64,000 nt of DNA. Source: Ceratothoa steindachneri. Taxonomy: Eukaryota; Arthropoda; Malacostraca; Isopoda; Cymothoidae. How positions within the stretch are numbered: the first letter of the stretch is position 1; each line of letters opens with the position of its first letter. The DNA lies in contig OZ018326.1 in NCBI GenBank assembly GCA_963969495.1, forward strand, positions 176,427,056-176,491,055, given 5' to 3'. A program made the position numbers and the translations under genes. The notes beneath the pieces are model-generated. The model was not told where the DNA came from. It ran no database searches and saw only the letters and a list, made by a program, of their open reading frames with translations. Shown one piece after another: positions 1 through 12,783 of this stretch.

Positions 1-3000
1 ACTCTTAGTGTCCCTTATTTTTATTGGCATAAAAGTTAAAGTAATTTCGAAAGAATTCCGAATACTTTATATCGATAATTACCATAGCTCATATTCTTTC
101 GTAGGATTTGATCTCTGGGATCTTTCTTACCTTGTTGATTATACGTGTTTTCTGGCAAAACATTCGACCAGGACAACATATGCATTGATATGCGGGGGAA
201 AGGGGGGGGAAATGGATTCCAGGAAACTAATCAAAGCAAATTAAATCTCAAATTTTGAATGGTAGACAATAGAAAAACTTTCGACTTGTCAACAGCGATT
301 TGGTTTTAAGAGCACAACAAGACAATGAAAATATACATTGATATACTCTTTCAAATATGCATAAAGTAATGCAATATCGTCATTTAAACATCAATTTTTC
401 AGATGCAAAAACAAGTATAAAGGAAGTAAGTAAAGGAAATCCCGTCTCACTAAACTGCTTTACATGATTATTGATGAGATCTTAAAGACATGGTAGTGAT
501 AACAAAACATAATCAGAATTAACTTGACATATTGAGGAAACGATCGCTTTTCTTATTAACCCGTATTATTTTGGGGAAATCGATAATAACTACACACAAT
601 AAAAAGCACTAATTTCCAATCCTAGTCTTTTCGGTGTAATAAGCGAAGAGTTATCAATAGACAAGAGCTAGCTATAAGATAAATCAACTAGAATTGACGA
701 TCAAATTTCAAAGCAAATACACGTACTTAATTTAGCATATGGCAAATTGTGACTTCTGGTCTCAGTATGGGACACTAAAATAGTAAACGAACACACATAA
801 TTTGCTTAAAGGCGGTGAAAAATCTTAATTACCAATGGATAATCTAGCAAAATGACATATAGTTTGCAAACAGGTTATCGAATAAATGTTACCAGTTCTC
901 ATATAGAAGTGAAACTTTCGTAGTGAAAAAGAGGCACTGAGAACCCGAGAGGAGTTCAGTGTCATAGAATAGTATATATGTTAAGAATAACCCGCAGGAA
1001 CCATTAAGGGAATATCAAACTAAGAGAAAAAGACGGGATAATACTTGAATTAAAAAGAATAAAAGTTGTGTAATTGAAATGTGGACGGATACCTTTCCTA
1101 TAAAAAGGACGTAAGGTGGAACAAAGAATTATTTAATTGTTTATTCCATAGATTAAAAAGAATAAAAAGAGGTCGTTGCAGAAGGCAGGAGAATAAAATC
1201 CGCTTAATGTTGTGATTAACTATAACTACGCAATGTCGAGTGGTAGATATAGTTTATTTATATATTGTTAGTGGACAAGAACCTACTTCTCAGAACACAA
1301 AATATTTTCAAATACTATTCTATAACAATGACTGAAAAAGGTACAGGAGTATTAGTTAAGACCATGATTTCAATCAGAAGGAAACGAGAAATATCTATCT
1401 CATTTAACAACGCAGATACTTTTTTAGCTTCAAAATGCATATTTTAATGACTTCGGAGGAAGAATTTACTTATTTTTTTTATTTCTCGTATTTATTTTGT
1501 CACACTTACATTGTTTCATTCGCGTTTTATTAAAAATTTAGACCTGAAAGAGGAAAGTTATCCTTTTATCTATCTCAACTGCGACCGCCAACGCGGACAC
1601 ATCCGTTAAGGTGGCAACAGTAAAATTTCTCTTCAGACGAATTTAAAATAAATATCCGAAAAAAAGATTAGGAAATAATCCAAAAATCACAAGAAACGAA
1701 GAGGCCTACCACCATCACGACCACTTACGGTCAATTAAAGATTAAAAAAATTAAATAGAATTTAGGAGACCGCCCTTCTCCCAAACTTCACTGACGTCAA
1801 AATATGGTGTGCAGGAGGGAAGGTTTCAAAGTGTCTCTGTATCTTAGACAAATAAAGTGATATTTTTAACAAAATTGTATGATATTAAGCGAACCTAGAC
1901 TTAGGCCTTTTTAACGGTACGTTCGATTGTAAACAAGTTTGTTTCGCTACACTTTTTTCTTAAAATAACTGTCATAACCTTATGGCATGAAATTTCATGA
2001 AATCATTATGGAAATATGACAATGTATGGGGTAGAAAGCGGAAAAATTTGGTAACCCGGCATCACATACACGAGTAATTTCAATGCGGTGACCTTTAGCC
2101 CCAGCCGATATATACTTTTCATGAAGTTTTATTTCTAGTAACGCTCCAGTCATATCCACGTAGACAAATGAGTATCTAGTCAACATATGGCTTGATTTTT
2201 AATGAATAGGTGAAATTTTAATATTCGGCCAGCCATTAATAAAATTAAAAATAAACTTTACACACTATGTAGTATTAAATTATTTTAGAAAAATAAATTA
2301 ACATAAAATTATTAGTATCTTGTGGAAATAAATTCAAATGATTATTTACTTCAGTGACATGAATGCAAGCCAAATAATCTACATGTGTATGGCCGCAAAT
2401 TTATTAATACGAAGAGAGAACAAGAATAATGTGGAACAAATCAAAGCAGTATATTTTAATTATAATGCTAGTAATATTACTAACAAAATCTGGCAACATA
2501 GTCCCAGTGAGAGAGATGAGCGATTATGGGTAAAATAAAGTAACCATGTATCAGGTTATTTTCAAGACTTTTAATACCAACCAAATCTTCTTAACTCTCT
2601 TGCCACTTTCCATGAGGAAAGGTAGAAATTTATCGTTATGCCACCCAAGAATGCAAAAGAAACTTCCATTATCTCTAACTCTTTTAATTAAGAATACTTG
2701 AATACAATTGCAGCTTCAAAATTCTAGAAAGGTAATCGCTAACAGCCAATCTACAAATATCGAACCTCTTCGCGAACTTCTTAAGAGCTCAACTTCTCCA
2801 GATCTCCTTCAGAACCAGAGTATCTGCCAAAACGTCGTCAGATAATCTCACTAGTGAAAATGCAGAGAGCCTGTTCATTTATCCATACATAATCCATCTA
2901 CCAATATGTCCCCCGTGGGATGGCCTTCAGGGACCAATAGGGAGCTAAAGAACAGTCACCCAATTTCAGTCTTTGCCCTCTCAACTGCATATCCTTTCCT

Positions 3001-6000
3001 AGCAAGTTAGAAGTTCCGTATGAGTAGAATTTTTATTGTTAATTATATGTATATCCGTTCGCGATTAAAAAGAAGCGTCCTTTTACTCTTTCCTTATCCA
3101 TTGGATTTGCTAAGTAGAGAAAATTTTTCCTTCAGCGCTGGTGGTAGACGTCATGAAAAGAACCACAATTACTACCAACAAGTGTGCGACTTTGAGGAAA
3201 ATTTGGATGAAGGCCGACGGCTGTGGAAGAGACGGCAACCCCAACGACAGCTAAATTTATTCATTTCAAGCAATATTAGAGAGTAAAGTTCCAAAGATTG
3301 AAGTGCGCGGGACCTTTTCAATCCATATCATAATGAATTTATATGAAGACATTTATACATAGAAGCATATACTTTTTCATAGTTTCTGTGACAGAATTGC
3401 TACTCAAAATCACTTTAAATATTTTTTTAGTAAGTTATTATTTTTAATAGTAGTATTTTACAGTTTTCATTTTTTTTGTTGTTTTTAAATATATGATATA
3501 TTCAATAATTCAATTTTCTTTATATCGAAAAACAAATATATACATATCTCTGTAACTTATTTTAAACCTGTGATATTATGCCTCTATTGATATTACAATC
3601 TTATTTATAGAATGTTGGTCTTTACGACTTCGGAATGAATCCCTTTGGAATTTTATCTCATTTCAAGTTTTAATGATCTCTTATTAGTATTCTTTTTCTC
3701 TGATTGTAACAAAGAGAAGATTCAATAGAAATAAATTTATATTCGTATACCTAAATTGGCATCAATTAGTCTCTTTAATATACCATACACGACTATGAGC
3801 TATCAAACCCAACGTAAAATCTGCGCTTGATGGGAAGTTAGTAAAGTTGTCATAAACATAGAAGTTATCTTAGAATTTTATCATTTATAGAGGACCAGGA
3901 TTCTTCTTAAGTAAAATCATTATTCTACGGAAGATTTCACCAAATTTGATTGATAATTAGGAGTGGCTTCTAAAATTCAATTTTCCCACCTGTTTGTCGA
4001 GTAACAAATTTTCTTCTCTATATAAGCGGGGATAGTAAGCTCTAGAAGACGAGAGTGTCTTGAGTGATGCCTAGTCCATCTTTACTCGTTTGCGCAGGCT
4101 GGAAATTGGCAATTCAATCACACAAACACAATATCACCATATATTACAATAAATTTACGAAGCGTTGGGTATTTGCTAAATATATATTTTCATTAGGATT
4201 CAAAATTTCGCAAAGTTTCTGAAAAGTGGGGAAACAATGTTATAATTTTTGACCATATAAGTGGCACTTCATATATTTAGGACAACCCTAATAATTAGGT
4301 CAGAAATATAGTTATTTATTCAGATGAACCTCGAAGGTGGCCGCTTAAAGTTATGAATTTTCAAGGAAGTCATGATGTCTTATCTCCATCATTAAAGATT
4401 ACCTGTTTTAGGTGAAAGGATGGGGTGTCGAGCGCTCATCTTTCTTTTAAAATCTAGTGGAGAGAAATACAAATGAAAAGAAAAACAATAGTTCTGTGGG
4501 TTAAAATATAAAATAGCAATAATAAATATATTTTGCTAAATAATAAATTGTCCTTGAGGTTAAATCATCCAAACGAAGGATAAATATTAACCTATTTTTT
4601 ACATTACTACCCTATATTTATATTTATTGAAATTGTTATAAGCATCTAATGAGCACGCAAAATTGTTACCCATTACCATTTTTCTTCTCCTTCTCGATTT
4701 AAAATAGTGTAAAATTAAACACTAAAATATTTCTCCCCAAAGTTTACAAAGTTACGTGCATTAAACAGCTGTAACTATCGAAGTTATTCGCTTACAAATA
4801 TTGCGTACACAAATAAATCTCTCTAAAATTAGGCAGTTATAAAGAAGAGGATTGAACTGCTATATAATTCAAAAGGCTCGCCAAAATTGAGGAAGATAAA
4901 TCCTTTGAAGTCGTTTGAGAATCACTAGAACAGTAGATCGATTACACATGTTCGATCGCGCTTAAAGAAGAGGAAGATAATAGACATAGATAAATAAGCT
5001 CAGCTCATGAATCTAAGTGTTACTTGCAACATAAATGTATTCAATTTAGGCCAGCGCTAAATAAAAAAATATAAAATGTGCTAATATATAATTTAACAAA
5101 CGTACCGTCTTCTAAAATGGCCCCTCATGATCACTCTGAGATCGTTCTCTCACATGAAAAAGAAAAAAATCCCTCAAGGTTGCATAGAGGTGGGGGAAAA
5201 TGACCGAATTTAATTTTCATATTCAGGATTTAGATACTTTTGTGTTGTTGCAAACGATTGCAATTTAACAATATCAATTCGTTAAAAATTCGGACAGTGT
5301 TTTGGCGTAATTTGGCTCAAATTCTGTCTTTATTAGATACGTCTCAAAGGTTTGCATGTTTTAGGTTGAAAAAGCTCTACATTATGTTTAGTCAGATTAT
5401 ACATAACTAGTCAGGAATAATGTAGATTTACGATCCCCATAACATTAACGTGTTTTGCAAAAGCTCCAATTGATGGTTTGGGACAGTTTTAACTAGGGCA
5501 CTGAAACATACACTCCAATTCAATCAGTCAAACATACTCAATTTAGCACAATATGTTTATGGCCTAAATTCGATTGGGAAAATTTTACTTAAATCAGATC
5601 ATTAGCAATCGTTTTCAAACCCGCTAAATTATTCTATATCGGTTAGAAAATTAAGCATACAAATTTCTCTTCTGAGGTAGTGACAACCTTAAAACTATTA
5701 TATGGTTTGTAATTTAATGTCAAATATTTAATAATTTGATGATAGAAATTTTAATTTCAATTATTTATATAAAAGGGTAAATTACCTAAGTCAAAGCGTT
5801 ATGCTCTTCTCCGGTAACATAATTAGTCTTCAGGATGTTTGATTAGCACGCTATATTTTCCTTAAAGACATAATAAATGCAGCGAAATACGACACCTGTA
5901 ACTCTAAGTTACTTTAAGGATGAAAGTAAGGATAAGTGAACGTTGATAACACAGAATTCGTCGTTGTGGATGTCAGCATTGTTGATAACTGAAAAAAATT

Positions 6001-6670
6001 CACCACTTGCATTATTCAATGCAATTTTATATGCAAACCATACACTACAATATTAGGATCCTTTGTATTACTAATTCTTTTATTTGGGGAAAAATTCAGT
6101 AACTAAATCAATTTCTAATTATTAAAAATATTTTTGGTAGGCAGATTATTTATTATTATTAAAGATTTTATTATGTTGACAATCTTTTATCACTGTTTTA
6201 TTTCGTAGTAAAGGACATGTCATACTCCTCTCATATTTGTATGCAGAGTTTGTGTAAATATTTTATCTTTCCAGAGGGGAAGGAGAATTTAATTACTCTC
6301 ATCTTCTAGGTAAGAGGTCGGTTGGTGAGCTGATTCAAACCAACTATCTTATATTCACCTCTGATTAAGCAATATTCTTGGAATTATTCCTATTTTATTG
6401 TTATTCTCGGAGTCAAATCATCTAATAGACTCACCAAATAATCTAATTTAATTTGATGCCCTTCTCAGGCGAGGATTTCCCCTTCGATTTGATTATCTGT
6501 AGCTACCCGAATTAGCCGGATGAGAATATGAGGTTGACTCACAACCATAAGCAGAAGTGGCCCAGCTTCATTTGCTTAGATGGGGTTTGGCTACAAAAAA
6601 TTGGGTCAAAAGACCTTTATTTATTAGAAAAGGTAGAAAGGCATAGATAAAACTCAGAGGTCAATGGATA
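1..6670. other. No gene recognised
   Basis: This AT-rich stretch has only short open frames with no family resemblance I can name, no clear tandem array and no terminal-repeat pair that I can see. It may hold very old transposon sequence or simple intergenic DNA. Confidence 0.6.
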
Positions 6671-6971
6671 AGCCAACACCATGAGTGACTCGGACCAAAT
6701 TCAGTATGCTAATTGCAATTCCCCGCTGAACAGCAATTCTTAGTCCCTGCTTTAACCATCCAGCCTCTATAGGGTCACAAGTAGTTTTCATGAGAAGAGA
6801 ACCTAGTTCTTTAATAACTCATGGAATTAAAGGTCCAAAGACCACACTAGTTTCGATGGCTATTGGCTCAAACAGAAATCACTCAGTCAGGGCAAAATAC
6901 TTTATTATTTTTTAATTTTCTACAGCATTTGGAGCTGAGGCTACAGAGACAGCTGGCTATTAATAATTTGC

Positions 6972-7325
6972 TCAGAATAAGAATTGACACACGTGCACAT
7001 CCCAACACAGACTCTTTTCTTTTCTTAAAGGAAACATTGTTATCAAATCTGTACGATTATCATCTCCTCGGTAAAGAGCTGGTAATCCATCTCTTTTCAG
7101 AGTTCCGCATACTATGTGATTGAGGGAAGAGTGGCTATATATCTTTCCAGCAACCAGTTGACAGGACAAAAGCTGCAGATATAGAAGACCGACACCAGAT
7201 TTAAATTTAAACCTAGGTGGCTCACAAATTGGAGCACCCACCCTCAAAGCTATGGCAACTCTAAGGGTTTTCGAATCTAATTGAGTTCTCAAAGATGACA
7301 TCAGGATGCCAACAGACACTATCAT
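6972..7325 (-). pseudogene. C-terminal Cys/His and restriction-like endonuclease part of the R2-type element
   Basis: The longest open frame of the element (117 residues). It contains TLRVAIALRVGAPICEPPRF, then LSCQLVAGKIYSHSSLNHI and RGDDNRTDLITMFPLRK followed by CWDVHV. In relatives this region carries CxC...HGLSC, RH, then a PD...WD pair: a zinc knuckle plus PD-(D/E)xK nuclease. Here the second Cys of CxC, the His of HGLSC, the RH pair and the PD dipeptide (now TD) are all altered, so the nuclease site is lost although the scaffold is recognisable. The matching upstream piece, with VPRARLLATG, lies just 5' in another frame. Confidence 0.65.
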
Positions 7326-8049
7326 GATGCCCGGTGGCTAGAAGACGGGCTCTTGGAACCTGATCTGCCTTCTCTTTGAGGCCATTCAATTTAGAGAGAG
7401 CAAGAGGTAAATTCTAACATTTGTCATATTTAGGCTCAAAACATTTTCTCCAAGTATCCCCTTCCAGATTCCAATAGGTCCAGTCTACTTGAGCCCAACC
7501 AGTAACCGGTGGAAGAAGAGCTCGCATTAAAGGGTTAACAGAAATCAAGGAGGATATAGACCCTGTGGAAGTAATGTCTTGCGGCAATCATATTCCTAAG
7601 CCACCTATCCCAATTGGGATAGTTGCCTCAATCCATGAATCCCCTGAAAAGTCAATGTTGATATGTCTGGAGACCGCATCTTTCACAAAGTCATCTAAAA
7701 ACTACAAATATGCCATATCCCTGTAGGCGAGAGAGTATCTAAAGATGTACTGCAGCTTAGGTAAACAAAATTATTTTTTTAATAGGACCAAAGCTTGGTG
7801 TAGATCAATTGATTGGAGGTAGGATATCATTCGTTTTAGGGCTTCATGTTTTGTGCATATAGCCTGTCTGATTGCTTCCCTAGTAATGAAAGAGCCAAAT
7901 ACAGAGAAATCATTCAAAGCCACAATCTTAACATGGGGGAAAACTGTTTTAATTTTTTTAGAATGGCTTTAGTATCATCATGATTTAGGATATTGAACTC
8001 GCATTTAGAGCTATTAATCTCTAGTCCTATTTTAGCAAATTCAGAAATG

Positions 8050-8830
8050 ATAGATTGAAGGTCATTAAAACCTTTTTGGTTGTATCATCAAATCAACCAT
8101 CGTCGAAGTACCAGATATTAAGCTCTGATTTTAGGTTTTTAATAATCTTATCTATACTGAGTGAAAACAGTGCCGATCCCAGTGGGTTACTCTATTGTAT
8201 GCCAGGAGCAGAATTCAAAATCCCACCACCATATAAGAGTGACGTTGGTCAGGAGTATGAATGATTTAACATTTTAATTTAAGGAGGCATATGCTCAATG
8301 TCAACCAAAACGGAAAACATCCCTATAAATGCAATTAAAAGCATTCTTCAAATCGACCTTCAAAAAGAACCACCCTGGAGCAGTACTAGTCAAATATTCC
8401 CTGTCTGAATGGGCATCCGCTTACCAATTTCTTTTAGTAGAAAATACCAGCTGGACTCATCTGAGGTGAGTAGCCAAAGCCTGAGACATATGTTGCACAC
8501 CTACCTTGGAAGCAAGGTGACGGAAAGTACACTTCTCAGCAGTGTGGCGCACACCTCCATCCCTCTTAGCTAGTGCACAAAGTGATGCTCTATAAAAAAA
8601 CATGCACCAAGCCATCAGGCACCCTACCCCTCAAGAGCAAACTCCCAAATTTGATCAACTTAGAAAAGAGTCGTACTCTCGCCTGGGCAGTTTCACGACT
8701 CAACAAAGATTTAAGATGCTCCGGAGTTAACCCCTCAGTTCCTCCAGACAGGCGTGCAAAAAGGATAATTTTTTTTTTACCTCATCACAAGTTGCTGTGG
8801 CAGGTGCTGCGTTTACAGGTAATTTAGGAA
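8050..8830 (-). pseudogene. Reverse transcriptase core of the R2-type element
   Basis: Minus-strand translation gives, in order: a segment ending in PDGLVHVFL, then FRHLASKVG (RT fingers, cf. the LRRLASK motif), then GWFFLKVDLKNAFN (motif A, the first catalytic Asp being in KVDL), then SNPLGSALFSLSIDKIIKNL (the PLGPALF motif) and NIWYFDDG (motif C, two catalytic Asp). After that come KIGLEINSSKCEF and later the leucine-rich thumb region. The frame changes between motif A and motif C and again after FDDG, and there are in-frame stops, so no polymerase can be made. The order and spacing of RT motifs are the main evidence that this is one decayed gene. Confidence 0.75.
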
Positions 8831-8997
8831 AATTTATGTTATCTGGCTCTAGTGGATGTTTGTCGCTTAGCTTGCTCACGGTCTCCTCAGAAAAGGGCGC
8901 CGAGCCAACATCTGATTAAAACTCCCGAATGGCTCTCCAAATGCAAAGTCTGCGAACTTTGAAGATATTCTCCTCCTCAGGCCATCATCTGGGTATT

Positions 8998-9424
8998 TTA
9001 CATTTTTCTTAGTCCCTCTGACTCTGTGTTGGTCTCTGCTGGGTAGAACCAAACCAGTGGCAAAGATTGCCTCCATATATGCATCGATTTGAGCCTTGAT
9101 AATAGCAGTGAGCGATGTGACCACAATTGAAATATTGTACTGGCATGGCTGCTACAGAGCCGCCTAGGGAAAAACAAAAACCGAAACCAAGCCAAATTGG
9201 TCTTTTCTTGTAAAACATTGTCCAATATTTGTCCAAGGGCATCCCCTGCAGCAATCCTGGCTGCTTTGGGGATAAAGGATACCACATGTAACCTGAAGGC
9301 CTGCAGGTGCTCCTCTATGGACACCTGGGCATTCTACACAAACCCATCTTGGGATATCTCTCACCTGGGTCTGTGTCAAGTTGATATTTGGGCATGTCAG
9401 CTGAAACCACCTCAAACATCCCAA
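8998..9424 (-). pseudogene. N-terminal zinc-finger and linker part of the R2-type element
   Basis: The minus-strand frame beginning at 9424 reads RWFQLTCPNINLTQTQVRDI followed by PRWVCVECPG. This looks like a PHD/Cys-rich finger (Trp-Phe-x-Leu-x-Cys, then Cys-x-x-Cys) of the kind found at the N-terminus of this retroelement family. A second frame (9324-8998) carries a following helical stretch with FIPKAARIAAGDALGQILDN and TNLAWFRFLFFPRRL, which in related elements precedes the RT. The two parts are in different frames, so a frameshift separates them. In this family such fingers probably contact target DNA or RNA; that is family knowledge, not visible here. Confidence 0.55.
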
Positions 9425-9494
9425 ACACTAAATAACCCTTTTCCAAGGAATAAGCAGTTGGCAAACTGGTCACCTATTTTGGTCAGATGAGTCA

Positions 9495-9880
9495 TCATCA
9501 TCATCATTATCATAAATCATTAAAGTTGTCAGTGTCACTCGTTTCAAGAGCAGTGTCTTTAAGGATATACTAAGATTGGGGGTTTCGGTGGCCGATATGC
9601 ATCACTTTGAATTTGTTCACGTTTAAAGGCATTTGCCACAGGTCCGACTACTCCCCAATCTTCCTAAGATCTTCCTGCAGGCGGGCAGTATTTCCATCCT
9701 TCGCAACGTTCATACCAAGCTTGGTATCGTCGGCAAATTTGGAAATCTTGGCAATCATGTCACCGTCCATGTCGTTGACGTAGATGATGAATAGTAATGG
9801 TCCCAGGACAGAACCTTGAGGGGATGAATAAACAAAGAGGGCACAGATGTTAGCTAGCTGGGACAACTGACTGTGGCGAG
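9495..9880 (-). pseudogene. RT fragment of a second non-LTR retrotransposon (CR1/Jockey-like)
   Basis: Minus-strand frame with SSPQGSVLGPLLFIIYVND (RT motif B region) and ISKFADDTKLG (motif C, FADD), then LQEDLRKIGE, a stop where a Trp is usual, and SDLWQMPLNVNKFKVMHIG followed by TALETSD. This is the classic middle of a LINE RT. It differs from the neighbouring R2-type element, whose motif C is YFDD, so it is a separate insertion. It ends against a short GAT-repeat at 9490-9505; no 5' part, endonuclease or 3' tail is attached, so it is a truncated dead fragment. Usual RTs of this type are several times longer. Confidence 0.85.
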
Positions 9881-11063
9881 AACGAGTTTAGGAGCGTGTA
9901 CAAATTTTGTGTACATGGATGACTACATATATATTCCTCTATTTCCCTTAAATACTAATAGTGCGTAAACAGTTGAAAACAGGCAGACATAGAAACAAAG
10001 AAACATACAAGGATACTTTTGCCTTAGAAGAGTATGATAATATATATTATAAAATATTAGAGAGGCGAAATATTATAATAATGGGCCAACAATTTGTCAC
10101 AAACTAATTGCTAAATATCATCGATAAACTTATGTTCTAAGCATCATATTGGGAAAAAATATAAATATTTATTGTACTCATCAGTACCATGACCAGTATT
10201 GAAGTCTTTTTTAGCTGCAGCACTCTGTGGCTGGTCATCAATTTATTCAGAGTATGTTTTTCTGTCTGAGAATTTTAATCATCTTCGCTATCATCACTGT
10301 CCACAAATATTTCACTTCCTTTTGAGTTGGATTCTGAAATTTCTTTTAAACTTCCAAGATTTTTTGGATTTGGAATTGTTTTGCACACATGTTCGTAGCT
10401 TGTAAGTGCAGCACAATATGCTTTGCCTGGATATAATAGTAAGCAGCATGCATTAAGATTGAATATGTAGGTACAAGTCGTCATAACGCTCCATTATTGC
10501 TCTTTTGAGAGGCGGTCAAAAGTGAGCGTTTCTCTGTTTTAGTAATATCGCTGTGTCATAGAATGGACTCTCGACGATATACCATATATAACTATTCGTA
10601 GAGGAAACTTATTAGTTATCTTTAGAGTGCGTGGATGTCTGGCTGGCCGATATTATGTATCTCCGATATGCTTAGGAAGTGGAACTGAGCTCAAGGATAA
10701 TAATATTGCTATCATTAATAAAATAGAGTTTTATTAATAATAACTATCAACAACACACAAAACGAAAAATATTAACATAAACAGAGAATTGGAAAGGGTC
10801 GTGAGAAATCGAGCTACTAATCCGAGGATTAATAGATTTAAAAAGGTAAAACAAATATAAAGTTAAAGGGAGGTGGTGGTTCGCTAAACCATTTAAAGCA
10901 CAGGATAGAATTGACAAAAGGGTTAAATACTCAAGGGTAACGTTCGGCTTACGTAATTTATACTTGTTGTGCAGAGGAAGGCGACGTGAAGGAATTTTCG
11001 GTCCGCTGGCGAATTCCAGCCAAAGGAGGAGAATAAAATGATCCTGACGTGGCGTCTTGGGAA
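9881..11063. other. No gene recognised
   Basis: AT-rich. A minus-strand frame (10275-10484) ends in an acidic Ser/Asp run that I could not assign. A small 9-bp-arm hairpin, TTAATAAAA / TTTTATTAA, lies at 10715-10737. Confidence 0.5.
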
Positions 11064-11541
11064 TGAAAACCGTTTCTCGACGAATGGCTTGAAGAACAAT
11101 TGCTGTTCTACGTTGTTCTCTTCTGAACAACAAGGGGGTGAAAACCGTCTCTTGTCTACGGGCTCAAGAACAATGGCTGTTCTAATGTTGTTCTCTTCTG
11201 AACAACAAGGGGGAAGGGTGAGAACCGTTCCTTGGCGAACGGGCTTAAAAGAAAAATGGCTGTTCTACGTTGTTCTCTTCTGAACAACAGGGGGGGCTGA
11301 GAACCGTTTCTTTTCAACGGGCTTGAACGAACAATGGCTCTTCTAACGTTGTTCTCTTTCTGAACAACAGGGGAAGGGTGAGAACCGTTTCCTGGCGAAC
11401 GGGCTCAAACGAGCAATGGCTGTTCTACGTTGTTCTCTTCTGAACTACAGGGGGGGGGGGTGAGAACCGTTTCTTGTCAACGGGCTCGAAGGAACAATGG
11501 CTGTTCTAACGTTGTTCTCTTTCTGAACAACAAGGGGGAAG
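11064..11541. repeat. Six-unit minisatellite (75-82 bp) with a hairpin in every unit and A/B alternation
   Basis: Units start at 11064, 11139, 11219, 11298, 11379 and 11461 (each begins TGARAACCGT). Each unit contains GAACAATGGCTGTTC-like and GTTGTTC-TCTTCT-GAACAAC inverted repeats and ends in a run of G. Units 1, 3 and 5 share TACGTTGTTC and a plain G run. Units 2, 4 and 6 share TAAYGTTGTTC and G runs broken by AA. The true repeat is therefore a dimer of about 155-160 bp. G-run length varies from 5 to 12. The array sits in locally GC-richer DNA (about 10.98-12.02 kb). Confidence 0.92.
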
Positions 11542-11972
11542 CCTTGTGGACTCGGTGTCACGAAGGCTCGAACCTTGGCACTCAAGGGATATTGTCCTTC
11601 TTCTGGACAAGCGATGGTGAATCTCGAGGTTGAGGTCCCTTGGCGCACAAGGTAAGAGAGGGTCGTGGTGATGTTTCACAACGAAAATCTGGATCTCCAC
11701 TCTGATCTTAGTGGTAAAGTTTTCATCTAAATAGTCGAGACACTCCCTTCTCGTGGGGGACAAAGGAGTGGGAGCTTCGAGGGAATGCACAGCCGAGCCT
11801 GAGAACAAGCCTGATCTACCCATAAGCCTAACTCAATCTAACGAGGTCGGCGTAAGGGGGCGAACGGCGGAAGATAAACCTCTTTGTTTAAACATTGACT
11901 CAGGTGGCTGCGATGAGGCGCCAAGCTTTAAAGTGAAGATGCACGTGGGGAGCATCGTGGTTTTAAATAACA
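11542..11972. other. GC-richer unassigned sequence beside the minisatellite
   Basis: Base composition is clearly less AT-rich than its surroundings. Overlapping frames on both strands have no recognisable product. It may be the body of the repeat family that contains the minisatellite. Confidence 0.4.
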
Positions 11973-12018
11973 TGTGATAGTGGTTGAAATTAACGCGGCC
12001 TCAACCCATTCTATCACA
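11973..12018. repeat. Inverted repeat TGTGATAG ... CTATCACA
   Basis: Perfect 8-bp outer arms and a further near match inside (GGTTGA / TCAACC) form a potential hairpin exactly where the GC-richer block ends. It could be the edge of a mobile element. Confidence 0.6.
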
Positions 12019-12783
12019 CGCTGAATATCTTGAATTTGTCTCTAGATTCTGAGGATGTAAAATATTTCCATTTAATAGAGTTTCATTTGATCCATTTGCA
12101 TTGATTGAGATCTAGTAAAGATAAGCAATTATCAAAAGGTTAGTAAAGGTAATACATCTGTAAGTTGACCAACCAAAGATAAGTTGACCGACCAAATTAG
12201 AAAAAAGAAATAAATTCTCCACAAAGGTTGGATTCTTTTCCTTATTTAGACAAAAATATTTATAAAAACTTGCAATGAGTTAAACATTTCCTGAACAAAG
12301 AGAATAATAATTTTTAATTGGCTTATCATGACAAAAAGAATAATACGGTCTTCAAGGAGTTAGGATATTTGTTCCAGAGAATATCGTTGCCATCAGGACT
12401 AAGTTAATTCTCTTGTTTAGTATGTTGGATAAGCTATTGATAAGTTTCTCTTCTCGTGATGAATTTACTGAAAGCGCGGTCTTTAACTCTGATTTGAATT
12501 TTGTTAATATACATATTTTGAAGCTGACCTTCTGAGAGATCTGAGAACACTGATACTTTTTCACGCATGGGTGCAGGAGTTTTACTCCCAGTGATCTTGT
12601 TTTTTTTAGTAAGATATGTAACACCTGGTTACCAGCAAAGTTTCTCCAAGTAAAATTCTAATTTTCTAAAAAAAATTAATGAATATTTTATATTTAAATT
12701 AATGATCATTAAAATATATAAATTAAGGAAAATGACAATGAAATCAAACATGAATTATTATATCTTTTTTCGGTCAGATTGCA
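12019..12783. other. No gene recognised
   Basis: AT-rich. A short imperfect direct duplication of GTTGACCAACCAAA / GTTGACCGACCAAA occurs at about 12164-12198. Nothing else is supported. Confidence 0.5.

Larger units (their letters stand above)
6680..9480 (-). mobile_element. Degenerate R2-type non-LTR retrotransposon (zinc finger - RT - restriction-like endonuclease)
   Basis: Read on the minus strand, segments in several frames follow each other in the order expected of a non-LTR element with a C-terminal restriction-like endonuclease. First comes a Cys-rich N-terminal segment (about 9170-9430), then a linker and the start of RT (8573-9124), the RT palm with a YFDD motif (about 8098-8112), the C-terminal Cys/His plus endonuclease part (6972-7325), and a tail with motif FGPL and the phrase AVQRGIAISILN (about 6690-6860). 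Such elements copy themselves by target-primed reverse transcription. Many stops and at least five frame changes make it inactive. There is no clear 5' UTR, 3' tail or target duplication, so the borders are approximate. The R2/Utopia-like assignment is from memory of the families; the presence of RT is firmer than the clade. Confidence 0.72.

Noticed and set aside
10275..10484. Acidic Ser/Asp-rich minus-strand frame as part of a piggyBac-type transposase
   Set aside because: Only the acidic run is suggestive. No catalytic or zinc-finger motif was found around it.
11064..11541. CRISPR-like array
   Set aside because: The units are contiguous with no unique spacers, and the context is eukaryotic.
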